DNA of 13,304 nt from JBBAGE01 sp041655055. Its GTDB lineage: Bacteria > Pseudomonadota > Alphaproteobacteria > Rhodobacterales > Rhodobacteraceae. Within the stretch, counting starts at the first letter, position 1, and each line of letters begins with the position of its first letter. The DNA lies in assembly GCA_041655055.1 (NCBI GenBank), contig JBBAGE010000057.1, positions 1 through 13,304 on the forward strand. The letters are read 5' to 3'. Below the pieces are notes generated by a model that was not told where the DNA came from, did no database searches, and worked only from the letters and a program-made list of their open reading frames with translations. This document shows, piece after piece, positions 1-8,521 of the stretch. The translations under genes and the position numbers were made by a program.

Positions 1-543
1 GCGTATTTCAACGAACTCGACAGTTTCGCCATGGCCTTTGGCATGGATGCGCGCCAGATCATCGAGGGGATCGGTTTAGACCCGCGGATCGGCAATCATT
101 ACAACAACCCTTCGTTTGGTTATGGCGGTTATTGCCTGCCCAAGGATACCAAGCAATTGCTGGCCAATTATTCCGCCGTGCCGCAAAACCTGATCCGCGC
201 GATTGTCGATGCCAACCGCACCCGCAAGGATTTCATCGCCGATCAGATCATCGCCCGCGCGCCGCGTATTGTGGGCGTTTACAGGCTGGTGATGAAAGCG
301 GGTTCGGATAATTTCCGCCAAAGCTCGGTTCAGGGGATCATGAAGCGGATCAAGGCCAAAGGCATTCCCGTCATCGTCTATGAACCCACCTATGAGGGGG
401 ACGAATTTTTCGGCTCGCCCGTCACCAATGATCTGGCGGCGTTCAAACGCGATGCGGATGTGATTTTGGCCAACCGCCAGCATGCCGATATTGCCGATCA
501 TGCCGACAAGATATTCACCCGCGATCTGTTCGGGGCCGATTGA
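1..543 (+). CDS. ugd: UDP-glucose 6-dehydrogenase, C-terminal part (5' end outside window)
   Basis: The gene oxidises UDP-glucose to UDP-glucuronate with two NAD+ in the cytoplasm, feeding polysaccharide synthesis. The reading frame is open from base 1, so the N-terminal Rossmann domain lies upstream and only the last 180 residues are visible. They contain the active-site motif GYGGYCLPKD with the catalytic cysteine, the central-helix stretch IVDANRTRKDFIA, and a full C-terminal UDP-binding domain (GVYRLVMKAGSDNFR, SSVQGIMKRIKAKG, VIVYEP) ending in FTRDLFGAD. From memory of the family, these blocks look like the short (about 390-residue) enterobacterial Ugd rather than the longer TuaD/RkpK form often seen in alphaproteobacteria. 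The stop codon at 541-543 is one base before the ATG of the epimerase, so the two genes are almost certainly co-transcribed and translationally coupled. Confidence 0.96.
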   Translation, partial: AYFNELDSFAMAFGMDARQIIEGIGLDPRIGNHYNNPSFGYGGYCLPKDTKQLLANYSAVPQNLIRAIVDANRTRKDFIADQIIARAPRIVGVYRLVMKAGSDNFRQSSVQGIMKRIKAKGIPVIVYEPTYEGDEFFGSPVTNDLAAFKRDADVILANRQHADIADHADKIFTRDLFGAD

Positions 544-544
544 T

Positions 545-1570
545 ATGGGGCGCGTTGCACTTGTCACCGGCGCGGCCGGGTTCATCGGCTTTCACCTGTG
601 CCGGCGGCTGCTGGCCGACGGGTTTCGCGTCATCGGGCTGGACAGTCTGAACGATTATTACGATGTGACACTCAAAGAGCGGCGGCAGGCGATGCTGCTG
701 CAAACGCCGGGCTACAGCGCCGTCACCGCCAAGGTCGAAGATCCCGGCAGCCTGATGGCGCTGTTTGGCGAACACCGCCCCGACGTGGTGGTGCATCTGG
801 CCGCGCAGGCGGGTGTGCGCTATTCGATCGACAATCCGCGCGCCTATCTCGAAGCCAATCTGATCGGCACGTTTGAGCTGCTTGAGGCCGCGCGCGCCCA
901 CCCGCCGGCGCATATGCTGCTGGCGTCCACCAGCTCGGTTTACGGCGCGAATGAGACCATGCCCTATACCGAACGCGACCAGACCGACAGCCAGATGTCA
1001 TTTTACGCCGCCACCAAGAAATCGAATGAAATGATGGCCCATTCCTATGCGCATCTGTTCGATCTGTCGGTGACGATGTTTCGTTTCTTCACGGTCTACG
1101 GCCCGTGGGGGCGGCCGGATATGGCGCTGTTCAAATTCACCCGCGCGATTTTGGCGGATGAGCCGATCGATATCTATAACGGCGGCGATATGCGGCGGGA
1201 TTTCACCTATATTGACGATCTGGTCGAAGCTATTCGCCGGCTGATCGACACGGCCCCCGCCCGCCCGCAAAACACCGATGCGATTGCCCCGGACGACAGC
1301 CTGTCCCCCGTGGCCCCGTGGCGGGTGGTCAATATCGGCAACGCGGCCCCGGTGGCATTGATGGATTTTATCGCCGCGATCGAACGGGCGACCGGCAAAC
1401 AGGCGATCCGCAACATGATGCCGATGCAACCCGGCGATGTGCCCGCGACCTGGGCTGATACGGCCTTGCTGGAAAGGCTAACCGGGTTTCGCCCGCAAAC
1501 CGATATGGCCGCAGGTGTGGCGGCCTTTGTCGATTGGTATCGCGATTATTACCGCACACCGGGGCATTGA
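545..1570 (+). CDS. UDP-glucuronate 4-epimerase (extended SDR family)
   Basis: A 341-residue extended short-chain dehydrogenase that probably interconverts UDP-glucuronate and UDP-galacturonate, using the product of the adjacent dehydrogenase. The NAD-binding motif TGAAGFIG is at residues 8-15, HLAAQAGVRYS at about 84-94, the serine/threonine motif STSSVYG at 128-134, and the catalytic pair Y154xxxK158 follows. The stretch TVYGPWGRPDMALFKF (183-198) is typical of the CapI/LspL-type UDP-glucuronate epimerases. The frame is open further upstream to 482, but the ATG at 545 places the Rossmann motif at the usual distance from the N terminus and follows the previous stop as TGATATG; no strong Shine-Dalgarno is visible, which fits coupling. 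A different 4-epimerase specificity (for example UDP-glucose) cannot be excluded, but the neighbour argues for glucuronate. Confidence 0.93.
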   Translation: MGRVALVTGAAGFIGFHLCRRLLADGFRVIGLDSLNDYYDVTLKERRQAMLLQTPGYSAVTAKVEDPGSLMALFGEHRPDVVVHLAAQAGVRYSIDNPRAYLEANLIGTFELLEAARAHPPAHMLLASTSSVYGANETMPYTERDQTDSQMSFYAATKKSNEMMAHSYAHLFDLSVTMFRFFTVYGPWGRPDMALFKFTRAILADEPIDIYNGGDMRRDFTYIDDLVEAIRRLIDTAPARPQNTDAIAPDDSLSPVAPWRVVNIGNAAPVALMDFIAAIERATGKQAIRNMMPMQPGDVPATWADTALLERLTGFRPQTDMAAGVAAFVDWYRDYYRTPGH

Positions 1571-1606
1571 ATCCCCGGCTGCAGGCGTATCGGCGCCGTG
1601 GGCGCC
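1559..1606 (+). terminator. Two hairpins at the end of the epimerase gene, possible terminator
   Basis: CCGGGG (1559-1564) and CCCCGG (1573-1578) form a perfect stem around the epimerase stop codon. A second stem pairs GGCGCC (1592-1597) with GGCGCC (1601-1606) across a GTG loop and is followed by only three T. There is no real U tract, so this is a weak or factor-dependent end of the ugd-epimerase unit. The rest of the 229-base gap up to 1799 contains no convincing gene. Confidence 0.35.
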
Positions 1607-1799
1607 TTTGCGCTGGGGGTATTCGGCTGGGCGAGGCGGCAAATCCCATGCGGCTGCTGGCGGCCGAATTTATCGTGGTGGGGCTGGTGATAATGCGATT
1701 TTCGGGATAATCACGTCTATTCGATTAAAAAACGCGGTAATGAATCCCGGCCCCTGTTATGACAGATTTACCCCAGCGTAACCATTGACGGAGTATGTC

Positions 1800-2306
1800 A
1801 TGAAAATCCTTGCTTGTTCGCTTGCCCTGACGCTTGTTGCCGGTGTGGCCACTGCCGGTGGCCTTGCCGCCCCGGTGATCGCGCCAGAACCGGCCCCGCC
1901 CAGTCAGGCTTATGTTATGGTTAATGATTGGAGTGGCACCTATCTGGGCCTGCACTATGGGCGGGGCAGCGATATGTCGGGGCGCGGGCTTCACGCGGGC
2001 TATATCTGGGATCGCGGCGCCTATACGCTGGGGGCCGAGGTCGATTATACCGATCTGGACGGCGATATGCTGCGCCTGCGCAGCCGCGCGGGCTATGATC
2101 TGGGCCGGGTTTTGCCCTATGCGAGCCTTGGCCTTGCCAGGTTTTCGACCGGTGGCGATACGCAAACCGGCTATAGCTATGGGCTGGGCGTGGTATTCAA
2201 ACTGACCGATGCGATATCCATCGGCGCGGATCTGAGCCGCACGAGTTTGGCCGATACGAATGACGATATTGATCTGCTGCAAATCCGCACATCCTATCGG
2301 TTCTGA
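1800..2306 (+). CDS. Outer-membrane beta-barrel protein (small porin/opacity-like), first of a tandem pair
   Basis: A 168-residue secreted protein with a Sec signal peptide (MKILACSLALTLVAGVATAG), a short Pro/Ala-rich linker, and a body of alternating hydrophobic/polar strands with Gly-aromatic turns. The C terminus is YRF, the terminal-aromatic signal recognised by the BAM machinery. This fits the eight-stranded outer-membrane barrel superfamily (OmpA-like barrel, opacity protein, Omp25/Omp31 type). I chose the ATG at 1800 because GGAG lies at 1790-1793 with a 6-base spacer and the signal peptide starts there; an in-frame TTG at 1785 would put extra residues before it. It is paralogous to the next gene: both carry MKILA, GGLAAPVI.AEP and a GYDLGRVLPYA.LGLA block. 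Role beyond outer-membrane structure is unknown. Confidence 0.85.
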   Translation: MKILACSLALTLVAGVATAGGLAAPVIAPEPAPPSQAYVMVNDWSGTYLGLHYGRGSDMSGRGLHAGYIWDRGAYTLGAEVDYTDLDGDMLRLRSRAGYDLGRVLPYASLGLARFSTGGDTQTGYSYGLGVVFKLTDAISIGADLSRTSLADTNDDIDLLQIRTSYRF

Positions 2307-2418
2307 TCCATCGCGACATAACTGTCACAACTTGTACGCATTCTGCTAACAAGCGTTAACGCCTCTGCCGGCGGCGGATTGCTCTGATATATCGATAGCG
2401 TAAAATTTAACCAAAATC

Positions 2419-2432
2419 GGAGCAATAATTTG
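2419..2432 (+). promoter_or_regulatory. Ribosome binding site fixing a TTG start codon
   Basis: GGAG at 2419-2422 lies 7 bases before TTG (2430-2432). There is no in-frame ATG or GTG ahead of the signal peptide, and the encoded MKILA matches the start of the paralogous gene, so the TTG start is well supported. Confidence 0.75.
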
Positions 2433-3017
2433 AAAATTCTCGCCTATGCCGCCGCCGCAACCCTGACCGCCGGCACCGCATTTGCCGGTGGCCTTGCCGC
2501 CCCCGTCATCACCGCCGAACCCGTTGCCGCAGCACCCGCCGCCGCCGATTGGACCGGTTTCTATGCCGGTCTGAATTACGGCACGGGCACGCGCAGCATT
2601 CCGTTCGATTCATTCGACGCCGATACGTTCGTAGTCGAAACCGATTTCGACGGTTTCGGCATCCATGCCGGTTATCTGCGCGATTTCGGCCAATATGTGC
2701 TTGGTGCCGAACTCGACTATAGCGCGATCACCATGGGTGATGACGCTGACACCACCGATGTGCTGCGTCTGCGCGGGATCGCGGGCTATGATCTGGGCCG
2801 CGTGCTGCCCTATGCCACCCTCGGCCTTGCCAAAGTGACTACGCCGGATGATCTGTCCGACACCGGTATCGTTTATGGCATCGGCGTTGACTATCTGGTG
2901 ACCGAGCGTATTTCGCTGGGTCTGGAATATACCCGCATGAATATCAGCGAGTTTGAAGGCGAATCCTTTGATGTTGAGACCGACACGGTCCGCATCCGCG
3001 CATCCTACCGCTTCTAG
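2430..3017 (+). CDS. Outer-membrane beta-barrel protein, second of a tandem pair, TTG start
   Basis: A 195-residue paralogue of the preceding barrel protein. The signal peptide (MKILAYAAAATLTAGTAFAG) is followed by GGLAAPVITAEP, then a membrane barrel with the same signature blocks (DWTGFYAGLNYG, YVLGAELDYSA, GYDLGRVLPYATLGLA) and a C-terminal YRF. It is longer than its neighbour mainly by acidic loop segments (for example FDADTFVVETDFDG and EFEGESFDVETD), which would be surface loops or turns. The start must be the TTG at 2430: it aligns exactly with the MKILA of the paralogue and has GGAG at 2419-2422 with a 7-base spacer. It is separated from the first barrel gene by 123 bases, so it may have its own promoter. 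It could be called an opacity-family or porin-family protein; transport function is not shown. Confidence 0.86.
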   Translation: MKILAYAAAATLTAGTAFAGGLAAPVITAEPVAAAPAAADWTGFYAGLNYGTGTRSIPFDSFDADTFVVETDFDGFGIHAGYLRDFGQYVLGAELDYSAITMGDDADTTDVLRLRGIAGYDLGRVLPYATLGLAKVTTPDDLSDTGIVYGIGVDYLVTERISLGLEYTRMNISEFEGESFDVETDTVRIRASYRF

Positions 3018-3026
3018 GCGCGTTTT

Positions 3027-3055
3027 GCACATACCGGCCAGCCGCCGGTATGTGC
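3027..3055 (+). terminator. Perfect 12-bp inverted repeat after the barrel gene
   Basis: GCACATACCGGC (3027-3038) and GCCGGTATGTGC (3044-3055) are exact reverse complements around the 5-base loop CAGCC, starting 10 bases after the stop codon of the second barrel gene. A stem of this strength is a likely transcription end or 3' stabilising hairpin. It is not followed by a T run, so it is not a textbook intrinsic terminator. Confidence 0.55.
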
Positions 3056-3130
3056 CCGATCCTTCGTCACTGATTAATCCGATAAAAAGCTAGAAAAACC
3101 ATCCGCTTTATGTCACGCTGATCGGACCGA

Positions 3131-3166
3131 CGATGAGCGCCGTATTTCTGCTCATCGGATTTTTTT
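3131..3166 (+). terminator. Intrinsic terminator in the leader of the sorting-tail gene (possible attenuator)
   Basis: CGATGAGC (3131-3138) pairs perfectly with GCTCATCG (3150-3157), closing an 11-base loop, and is followed by GA and seven T (3160-3166). The T tract ends only 15 bases before the ATG at 3182, and those 15 bases hold just the A run and the ribosome binding site. A promoter for the downstream gene therefore has to lie before the terminator, or the gene depends on read-through from upstream. An upstream segment AATCCGAT (3076-3083) is complementary to ATCGGATT (3154-3161) and could act as an antiterminator arm; that pairing is inference. Confidence 0.6.
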
Positions 3167-3181
3167 AAAACGAGGGTAGAT

Positions 3182-3826
3182 ATGAAAACATTTTCATTGG
3201 CTGTTATCAGCGCGTCTGCGATCGCGCTTTCAGCGGGCGCCGCATCTGCTGCGACGCTTAATTTCGAAATCGACCTTGCCAATTCATCGGTCACGCTGAC
3301 CGAAACGGGCGGTGGGGGGCTGACCTGCTGGATTACATCTTGCGGGATCGAAGCTTCGCTGGCGCCGGGGCTTGCTTCGGCATCGCCCTTTGCCTTGGGC
3401 GAGGGCGAGACGGAATCCTTTGATTTCATCAAGTTCAGCGGCGATGGCACCACCGGGCTGACCGGGCGGAGCTTTGAAATCACCGCCACGCTGGCCTTTA
3501 CCACACCGGCGTCATCCACCACTTCGGGTGGCAGCGGCACGGCCTATCTTTTGGGCGGTTACATCACGGCCGGCAGTCTTTACTGGAACGATGTGCCGGC
3601 CTCGATCGTGCTGGATGATGGCAGCGAAATCACGGTGAATTTCGCCGGCGGCCATGGTTTGCTGCTTGATGGCAAAAAGACCTATACATCAGGCGCGTCG
3701 GTGACGGTTGATTCGATTGCCCCGATTCCGCTGCCGGCAGCCGGGCTTTTGCTGCTTGGCGGGCTGGGCACGCTGGGCATCCTGCGCCGTCGCACCACCG
3801 GCAAACGCGAAACGGCGGCCGCGTGA
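3182..3826 (+). CDS. Secreted protein with VPLPA/PEP-CTERM-type sorting tail
   Basis: A 214-residue exported protein. Residues 1-23 are a Sec signal peptide ending ASA. The mature region is Gly/Thr/Ser-rich, beta-type and low in charge, with two nearby cysteines (C49 and C54) that could form a disulfide. The tail has the three-part sorting signal: PLPA at 183-186, a hydrophobic segment LLLLGGLGTLGIL, and a basic cluster RRR (about 202-204) followed by a short basic/polar end. This matches the VPLPA-CTERM class of exosortase-type signals known from Rhodobacterales; the sortase-like partner is not in the window. The start is the ATG at 3182, with GAGGG at 3172-3176. Such proteins are usually linked to extracellular polysaccharide or matrix, which fits the UDP-sugar genes upstream. 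The body resembles no family I can name, so its specific role is unknown. Confidence 0.85.
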   Translation: MKTFSLAVISASAIALSAGAASAATLNFEIDLANSSVTLTETGGGGLTCWITSCGIEASLAPGLASASPFALGEGETESFDFIKFSGDGTTGLTGRSFEITATLAFTTPASSTTSGGSGTAYLLGGYITAGSLYWNDVPASIVLDDGSEITVNFAGGHGLLLDGKKTYTSGASVTVDSIAPIPLPAAGLLLLGGLGTLGILRRRTTGKRETAAA

Positions 3827-3833
3827 TAACCAA

Positions 3834-3863
3834 CATGGCCGCGCCCGCATGGTGGCGGCCATG
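3834..3863 (+). terminator. Hairpin after the sorting-tail gene
   Basis: CATGGCCGC (3834-3842) pairs with GCGGCCATG (3855-3863) around a 12-base loop, beginning 7 bases after the stop codon at 3826. No T tract follows. It sits in the short gap between convergent genes and most likely helps end transcription from the left. Confidence 0.45.
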
Positions 3864-3904
3864 AAAACCTTCCCCAAAGTGATGGTTTGAACGCTGCTCG
3901 TCGG

Positions 3905-3932
3905 GATCATGCGCGCCTTGGTGCGCATGATC
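3905..3932 (-). terminator. Hairpin directly after the copper ATPase stop codon
   Basis: GATCATGCGC (3905-3914) and GCGCATGATC (3923-3932) form a perfect 10-bp stem. On the - strand it begins immediately after the TAA stop codon (3933-3935) of the ATPase. It is symmetric and could act for both converging transcripts. There is no clear U tract on either strand, so termination is probable but not certain. Confidence 0.5.
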
Positions 3933-6392
<2,460 letters not shown>

Positions 6393-6446
6393 GGCGGACT
6401 CCTGACTGCGGGCGTCCCGATTACCTATGCGCGCGGCGCCCGGGAA

Positions 6447-7430
6447 TCAATTCGCTTGCGGCATCGGCTGCAGCCGGTTTGCCGTCATTTCCTGCGCATA
6501 TTCATTGATGATGTAATCGCACAAGGCCGCCTGAAACCGCGAAAAGGCCGGCAAGGACATCAGATGCCGGGGCATCACGAACACCGTTTCGCGGGCAATT
6601 TCGCGGGTGTCGAAAAACTGCACATGTTCAAACACCTCGGCCGGCAGATTGGGGATCAGCGATAGCGGCGCATGGCAGGTGGCAAGCCCGGCCGCCACGA
6701 AATCAATCGCGGTCTGGTTGGACATGCCGCTGAAAAAGGGCACGGCGCAGGGGATATGGGTGCGATACCAGGCTTCGGACCGGCGATGCCACGGGATGAT
6801 GCTGCTCAGATCCACGCAACGCGCCAGCGCCGGATGGCTATTGTCGGGAATCCGTCCGCTTTGCAATGTTTTACGTATGACATCATGGGGCACGGATTTC
6901 GGCACGACCCAGGCGATCCGGTCGGTAAACAGCGGCACGACATGCAGTTTGGCGCGGCAATCGGCAATGCTGGCTTCGCTGACCACGCCGCAATTGACGC
7001 GGTGCAGCGACAGCATTTCGATGATTTCGCTGGAATTCTGGGCGCGGACGAAATCGAACCGGCCGAAATTATCCTGTTCCACCGCGATCCGCGCGGCGGC
7101 ATTCATGATCAGCCGCCGCAGCGACGGCGAGGTGCCAAAGCGCAGGGCCACCCGGTCGCCGATGTAATTGCGGTTATGGCTGGCCTCGATCTCGTTCATC
7201 ATGGCCAGCATTTCGCGCGAAGATCGATACCAGAATTCCCCCGCAGGCGTGAGTTCAAGATCGGTCGAGCGGTTGCGGTGCAGCAATTGCGTTCCAAGCT
7301 CTTCCTCCATCTTGGCGAGCTGCTGCGAAATTGTCGGCTGTGACAGGTTGGTCAGTCGCGTGGCCTTGCTGATCGATCCGGTGACAACCACCGCATTCAG
7401 GATTTGCATCTGCTTGAAGCTGATATTCAT
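6447..7430 (-). CDS. LysR-family transcriptional regulator
   Basis: A 327-residue DNA-binding regulator. Residues 1-60 form the LysR winged helix-turn-helix (MNISFKQMQILNAVVVTGSI, then SKATRLTNLSQPTISQQLAKMEEELG, ending in LTPAG), with the recognition helix around 28-40. A linker helix and a periplasmic-binding-like effector domain follow (for example DFVAAGLATCHAPLSLIPNL). The frame continues to a TTG at 7481, but the ATG at 7430 places the winged helix at the normal distance from the N terminus, so I use it; its Shine-Dalgarno (GAGAG about 10 bases upstream) is weak. It lies between the SoxYZ-like gene and the copper ATPase, all in the same direction, so it lacks the usual divergently transcribed target next to it. 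Likely targets are itself, the Mo hydroxylase module, or the copper ATPase; the ligand is unknown. Confidence 0.9.
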   Translation of the reverse strand: MNISFKQMQILNAVVVTGSISKATRLTNLSQPTISQQLAKMEEELGTQLLHRNRSTDLELTPAGEFWYRSSREMLAMMNEIEASHNRNYIGDRVALRFGTSPSLRRLIMNAAARIAVEQDNFGRFDFVRAQNSSEIIEMLSLHRVNCGVVSEASIADCRAKLHVVPLFTDRIAWVVPKSVPHDVIRKTLQSGRIPDNSHPALARCVDLSSIIPWHRRSEAWYRTHIPCAVPFFSGMSNQTAIDFVAAGLATCHAPLSLIPNLPAEVFEHVQFFDTREIARETVFVMPRHLMSLPAFSRFQAALCDYIINEYAQEMTANRLQPMPQAN

Positions 7431-7520
7431 TATGCCGACTCTCTCTTGCGGGGGGACAATCGTGTGTATTGGTAACCGCAATGACGCGCCGCGCCCCCGC
7501 TAACCCCCAACAGATATGCT

Positions 7521-7568
7521 GAATTTCGGATTCAAAGCATACCAATATCACGTATTGAATTTCCCAAT
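7521..7568 (-). promoter_or_regulatory. Cluster of short dyads upstream of the LysR gene (candidate operator)
   Basis: About 90-130 bases before the LysR start are three dyads: GAAT-N5-ATTC (7521-7533), CAATA-TCACG-TATTG (7543-7557) and ATTG-N7-CAAT (7554-7568). The middle one is a perfect palindromic pair of the size and AT content expected for a LysR-type T-N11-A box. Autoregulatory binding is inferred from position and family habit only. Confidence 0.4.
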
Positions 7569-7571
7569 GAC

Positions 7572-7603
7572 CTTGGCGGGCAGGATGCCCTGCCCGCGCC
7601 AAG
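7572..7603 (-). terminator. Strong hairpin downstream of the SoxYZ-like gene
   Basis: CTTGG plus CGGGCAGG (7572-7584) pairs with CCTGCCCG plus CCAAG (7589-7603) around the loop ATGC, with a two-base bulge (7597-7598). It lies about 60 bases after the SoxYZ-like stop codon on the - strand and before the LysR promoter region. No U tract follows, but it is the strongest stem in this gap and probably ends the Mo hydroxylase operon. Confidence 0.5.
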
Positions 7604-7662
7604 CTGCACCAGATGATTTCTGACATGAAGGGGGCGGTCAAGCAACCGAAAGCAGCGGGCGA

Positions 7663-8463
7663 TCAGCTTACGACAAGTTCGGCCGTTTCCGTATAAAGCG
7701 CGCCGGTCGTGTCGAGCCATTCAAAATCCAGCGTCGCGGATTCGCGCGCGATCAGCGGAAAGGCCAGATAGGGATTGGTCGAAATCGCGGGTTCCAGCAG
7801 CGCTTCGATCGCGATCTGCCCGTTCACGCGGCAGGTAAAACGTTCGATGATACGCAGCGGCACATATTGGTTCGCGCGGTTCAGCCGCAGCCCGGTTTCC
7901 ATCGGATGCGAAATAAGGGTGCGGATTTCCACCGGTTCGCCCGCGGTCGCGGTGGGGGGCACGGATACGCGGATGCTGGGTTCCCAATCGGCGGGCAAAC
8001 CATCGCCCTCGCCCACTGTGGCGCAGGCGCCAAAGGTGACGCCCACATGCTGATCCTTGCGCCAATATTCGCCGCCTGACGATTCGGCCAGCGCGGTGAT
8101 GGTCTGCGCCCCCTCAAGCCGCAGGCGGGTGCTGAACTCGGCCACGCCGCCAAGCGGATGGAACTGCACGGTCAGCAATCGCGGGCGCGGATTGCGGCTG
8201 CCATAGATCACGACGCGGCGGATATAGTCATCCTCGGTCATCGGGCTATCTACGGAAAAGGTGATGGGCACCGTCGTGCCGGCATCGGTGAAATCAGGCA
8301 GATCCAGATGGATCGCGCCCTCGGCCGGGGTGATGCGGCCAAAATCCTGCTGCAATGCGTAATCGACATCGCGCGGCAAAGCAAAAGCCGGTCGCGCGGC
8401 CAAGAGTGCCAACGAACCGGCTGCGAAATGCCGTCTGGTAATTCCCGTTAACTTGCGCGGCAA
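7663..8463 (-). CDS. Tat-exported SoxY-SoxZ fusion carrier protein
   Basis: A 266-residue periplasmic protein. A twin-arginine signal (RRHFAAGSLALLAA, R10-R11) is followed by a SoxY-like immunoglobulin-fold domain (about 50-147) and, on the same chain, a SoxZ-like domain (about 163-264; ISHPMETGLRLNR and PAISTNPYLAFPL are very SoxZ-like). At the end of the SoxY part, VTFGACA places C147 where SoxY has its GGCGG swinging-arm cysteine, which carries substrate as a covalent sulfur adduct. Single-chain SoxYZ carriers are known mostly beside PQQ-dependent dehydrogenases; their function is unclear. Here the partner is a molybdenum hydroxylase 58 bases upstream, and no other Sox gene is present. The start is TTG at 8463, with GGAG at 8470-8473 and a 6-base spacer; no ATG or GTG precedes the Tat signal. 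Role is inferred: a periplasmic thiol carrier for the substrate or product of the dehydrogenase. Confidence 0.85.
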   Translation of the reverse strand: MPRKLTGITRRHFAAGSLALLAARPAFALPRDVDYALQQDFGRITPAEGAIHLDLPDFTDAGTTVPITFSVDSPMTEDDYIRRVVIYGSRNPRPRLLTVQFHPLGGVAEFSTRLRLEGAQTITALAESSGGEYWRKDQHVGVTFGACATVGEGDGLPADWEPSIRVSVPPTATAGEPVEIRTLISHPMETGLRLNRANQYVPLRIIERFTCRVNGQIAIEALLEPAISTNPYLAFPLIARESATLDFEWLDTTGALYTETAELVVS

Positions 8464-8473
8464 GACCCTCTCC
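8461..8473 (-). promoter_or_regulatory. Ribosome binding site fixing a TTG start codon
   Basis: On the - strand GGAG (8470-8473) precedes TTG (8461-8463) by 6 bases. The twin-arginine signal begins directly after it and no alternative ATG or GTG is available, so this TTG is the probable start of the SoxYZ-like carrier. Confidence 0.65.
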
Positions 8474-8482
8474 GACTATGGG

Positions 8483-8510
8483 GGATGGGGACGGCGTGCC
8501 GCCCCCATCC
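8483..8510 (-). terminator. Hairpin between the Mo hydroxylase and SoxYZ-like genes
   Basis: GGATGGGG (8483-8490) pairs with CCCCATCC (8503-8510); inside, after one A/C mismatch, CGG (8492-8494) pairs with CCG (8499-8501) around a CGTG loop. It begins 11 bases after the dehydrogenase stop codon on the - strand and has no U tract. It may reduce read-through or protect the upstream mRNA, giving unequal amounts of enzyme and carrier. Confidence 0.5.
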
Positions 8511-8521
8511 GATATTATTGA

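Noticed and set aside
482..544. Upstream extension of the epimerase reading frame
   Set aside because: It overlaps the end of the dehydrogenase gene, adds 21 residues before the Rossmann motif, and lacks a ribosome binding site. The ATG at 545 fits the family.
2318..2345. Pho box upstream of the second barrel gene (CTGTCAC followed by a second half-site)
   Set aside because: The first half-site matches, but the expected repeat 11 bases later reads TTGTAC, with too many mismatches to call.
6393..6446. CueR/MerR-type operator in front of the copper ATPase
   Set aside because: The only symmetry found is a CGGGCG/CGCCCG pair (6409-6414 and 6437-6442) with a 22-base loop, which does not resemble the CueR palindrome or its 19-base promoter spacing.
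7663..8463. Classical Sox thiosulfate-oxidation locus
   Set aside because: Only a fused SoxYZ-like carrier is present. SoxXA, SoxB and SoxCD are absent, and the cytochrome nearby has the AdhB-like tri-haem layout, not that of SoxXA.
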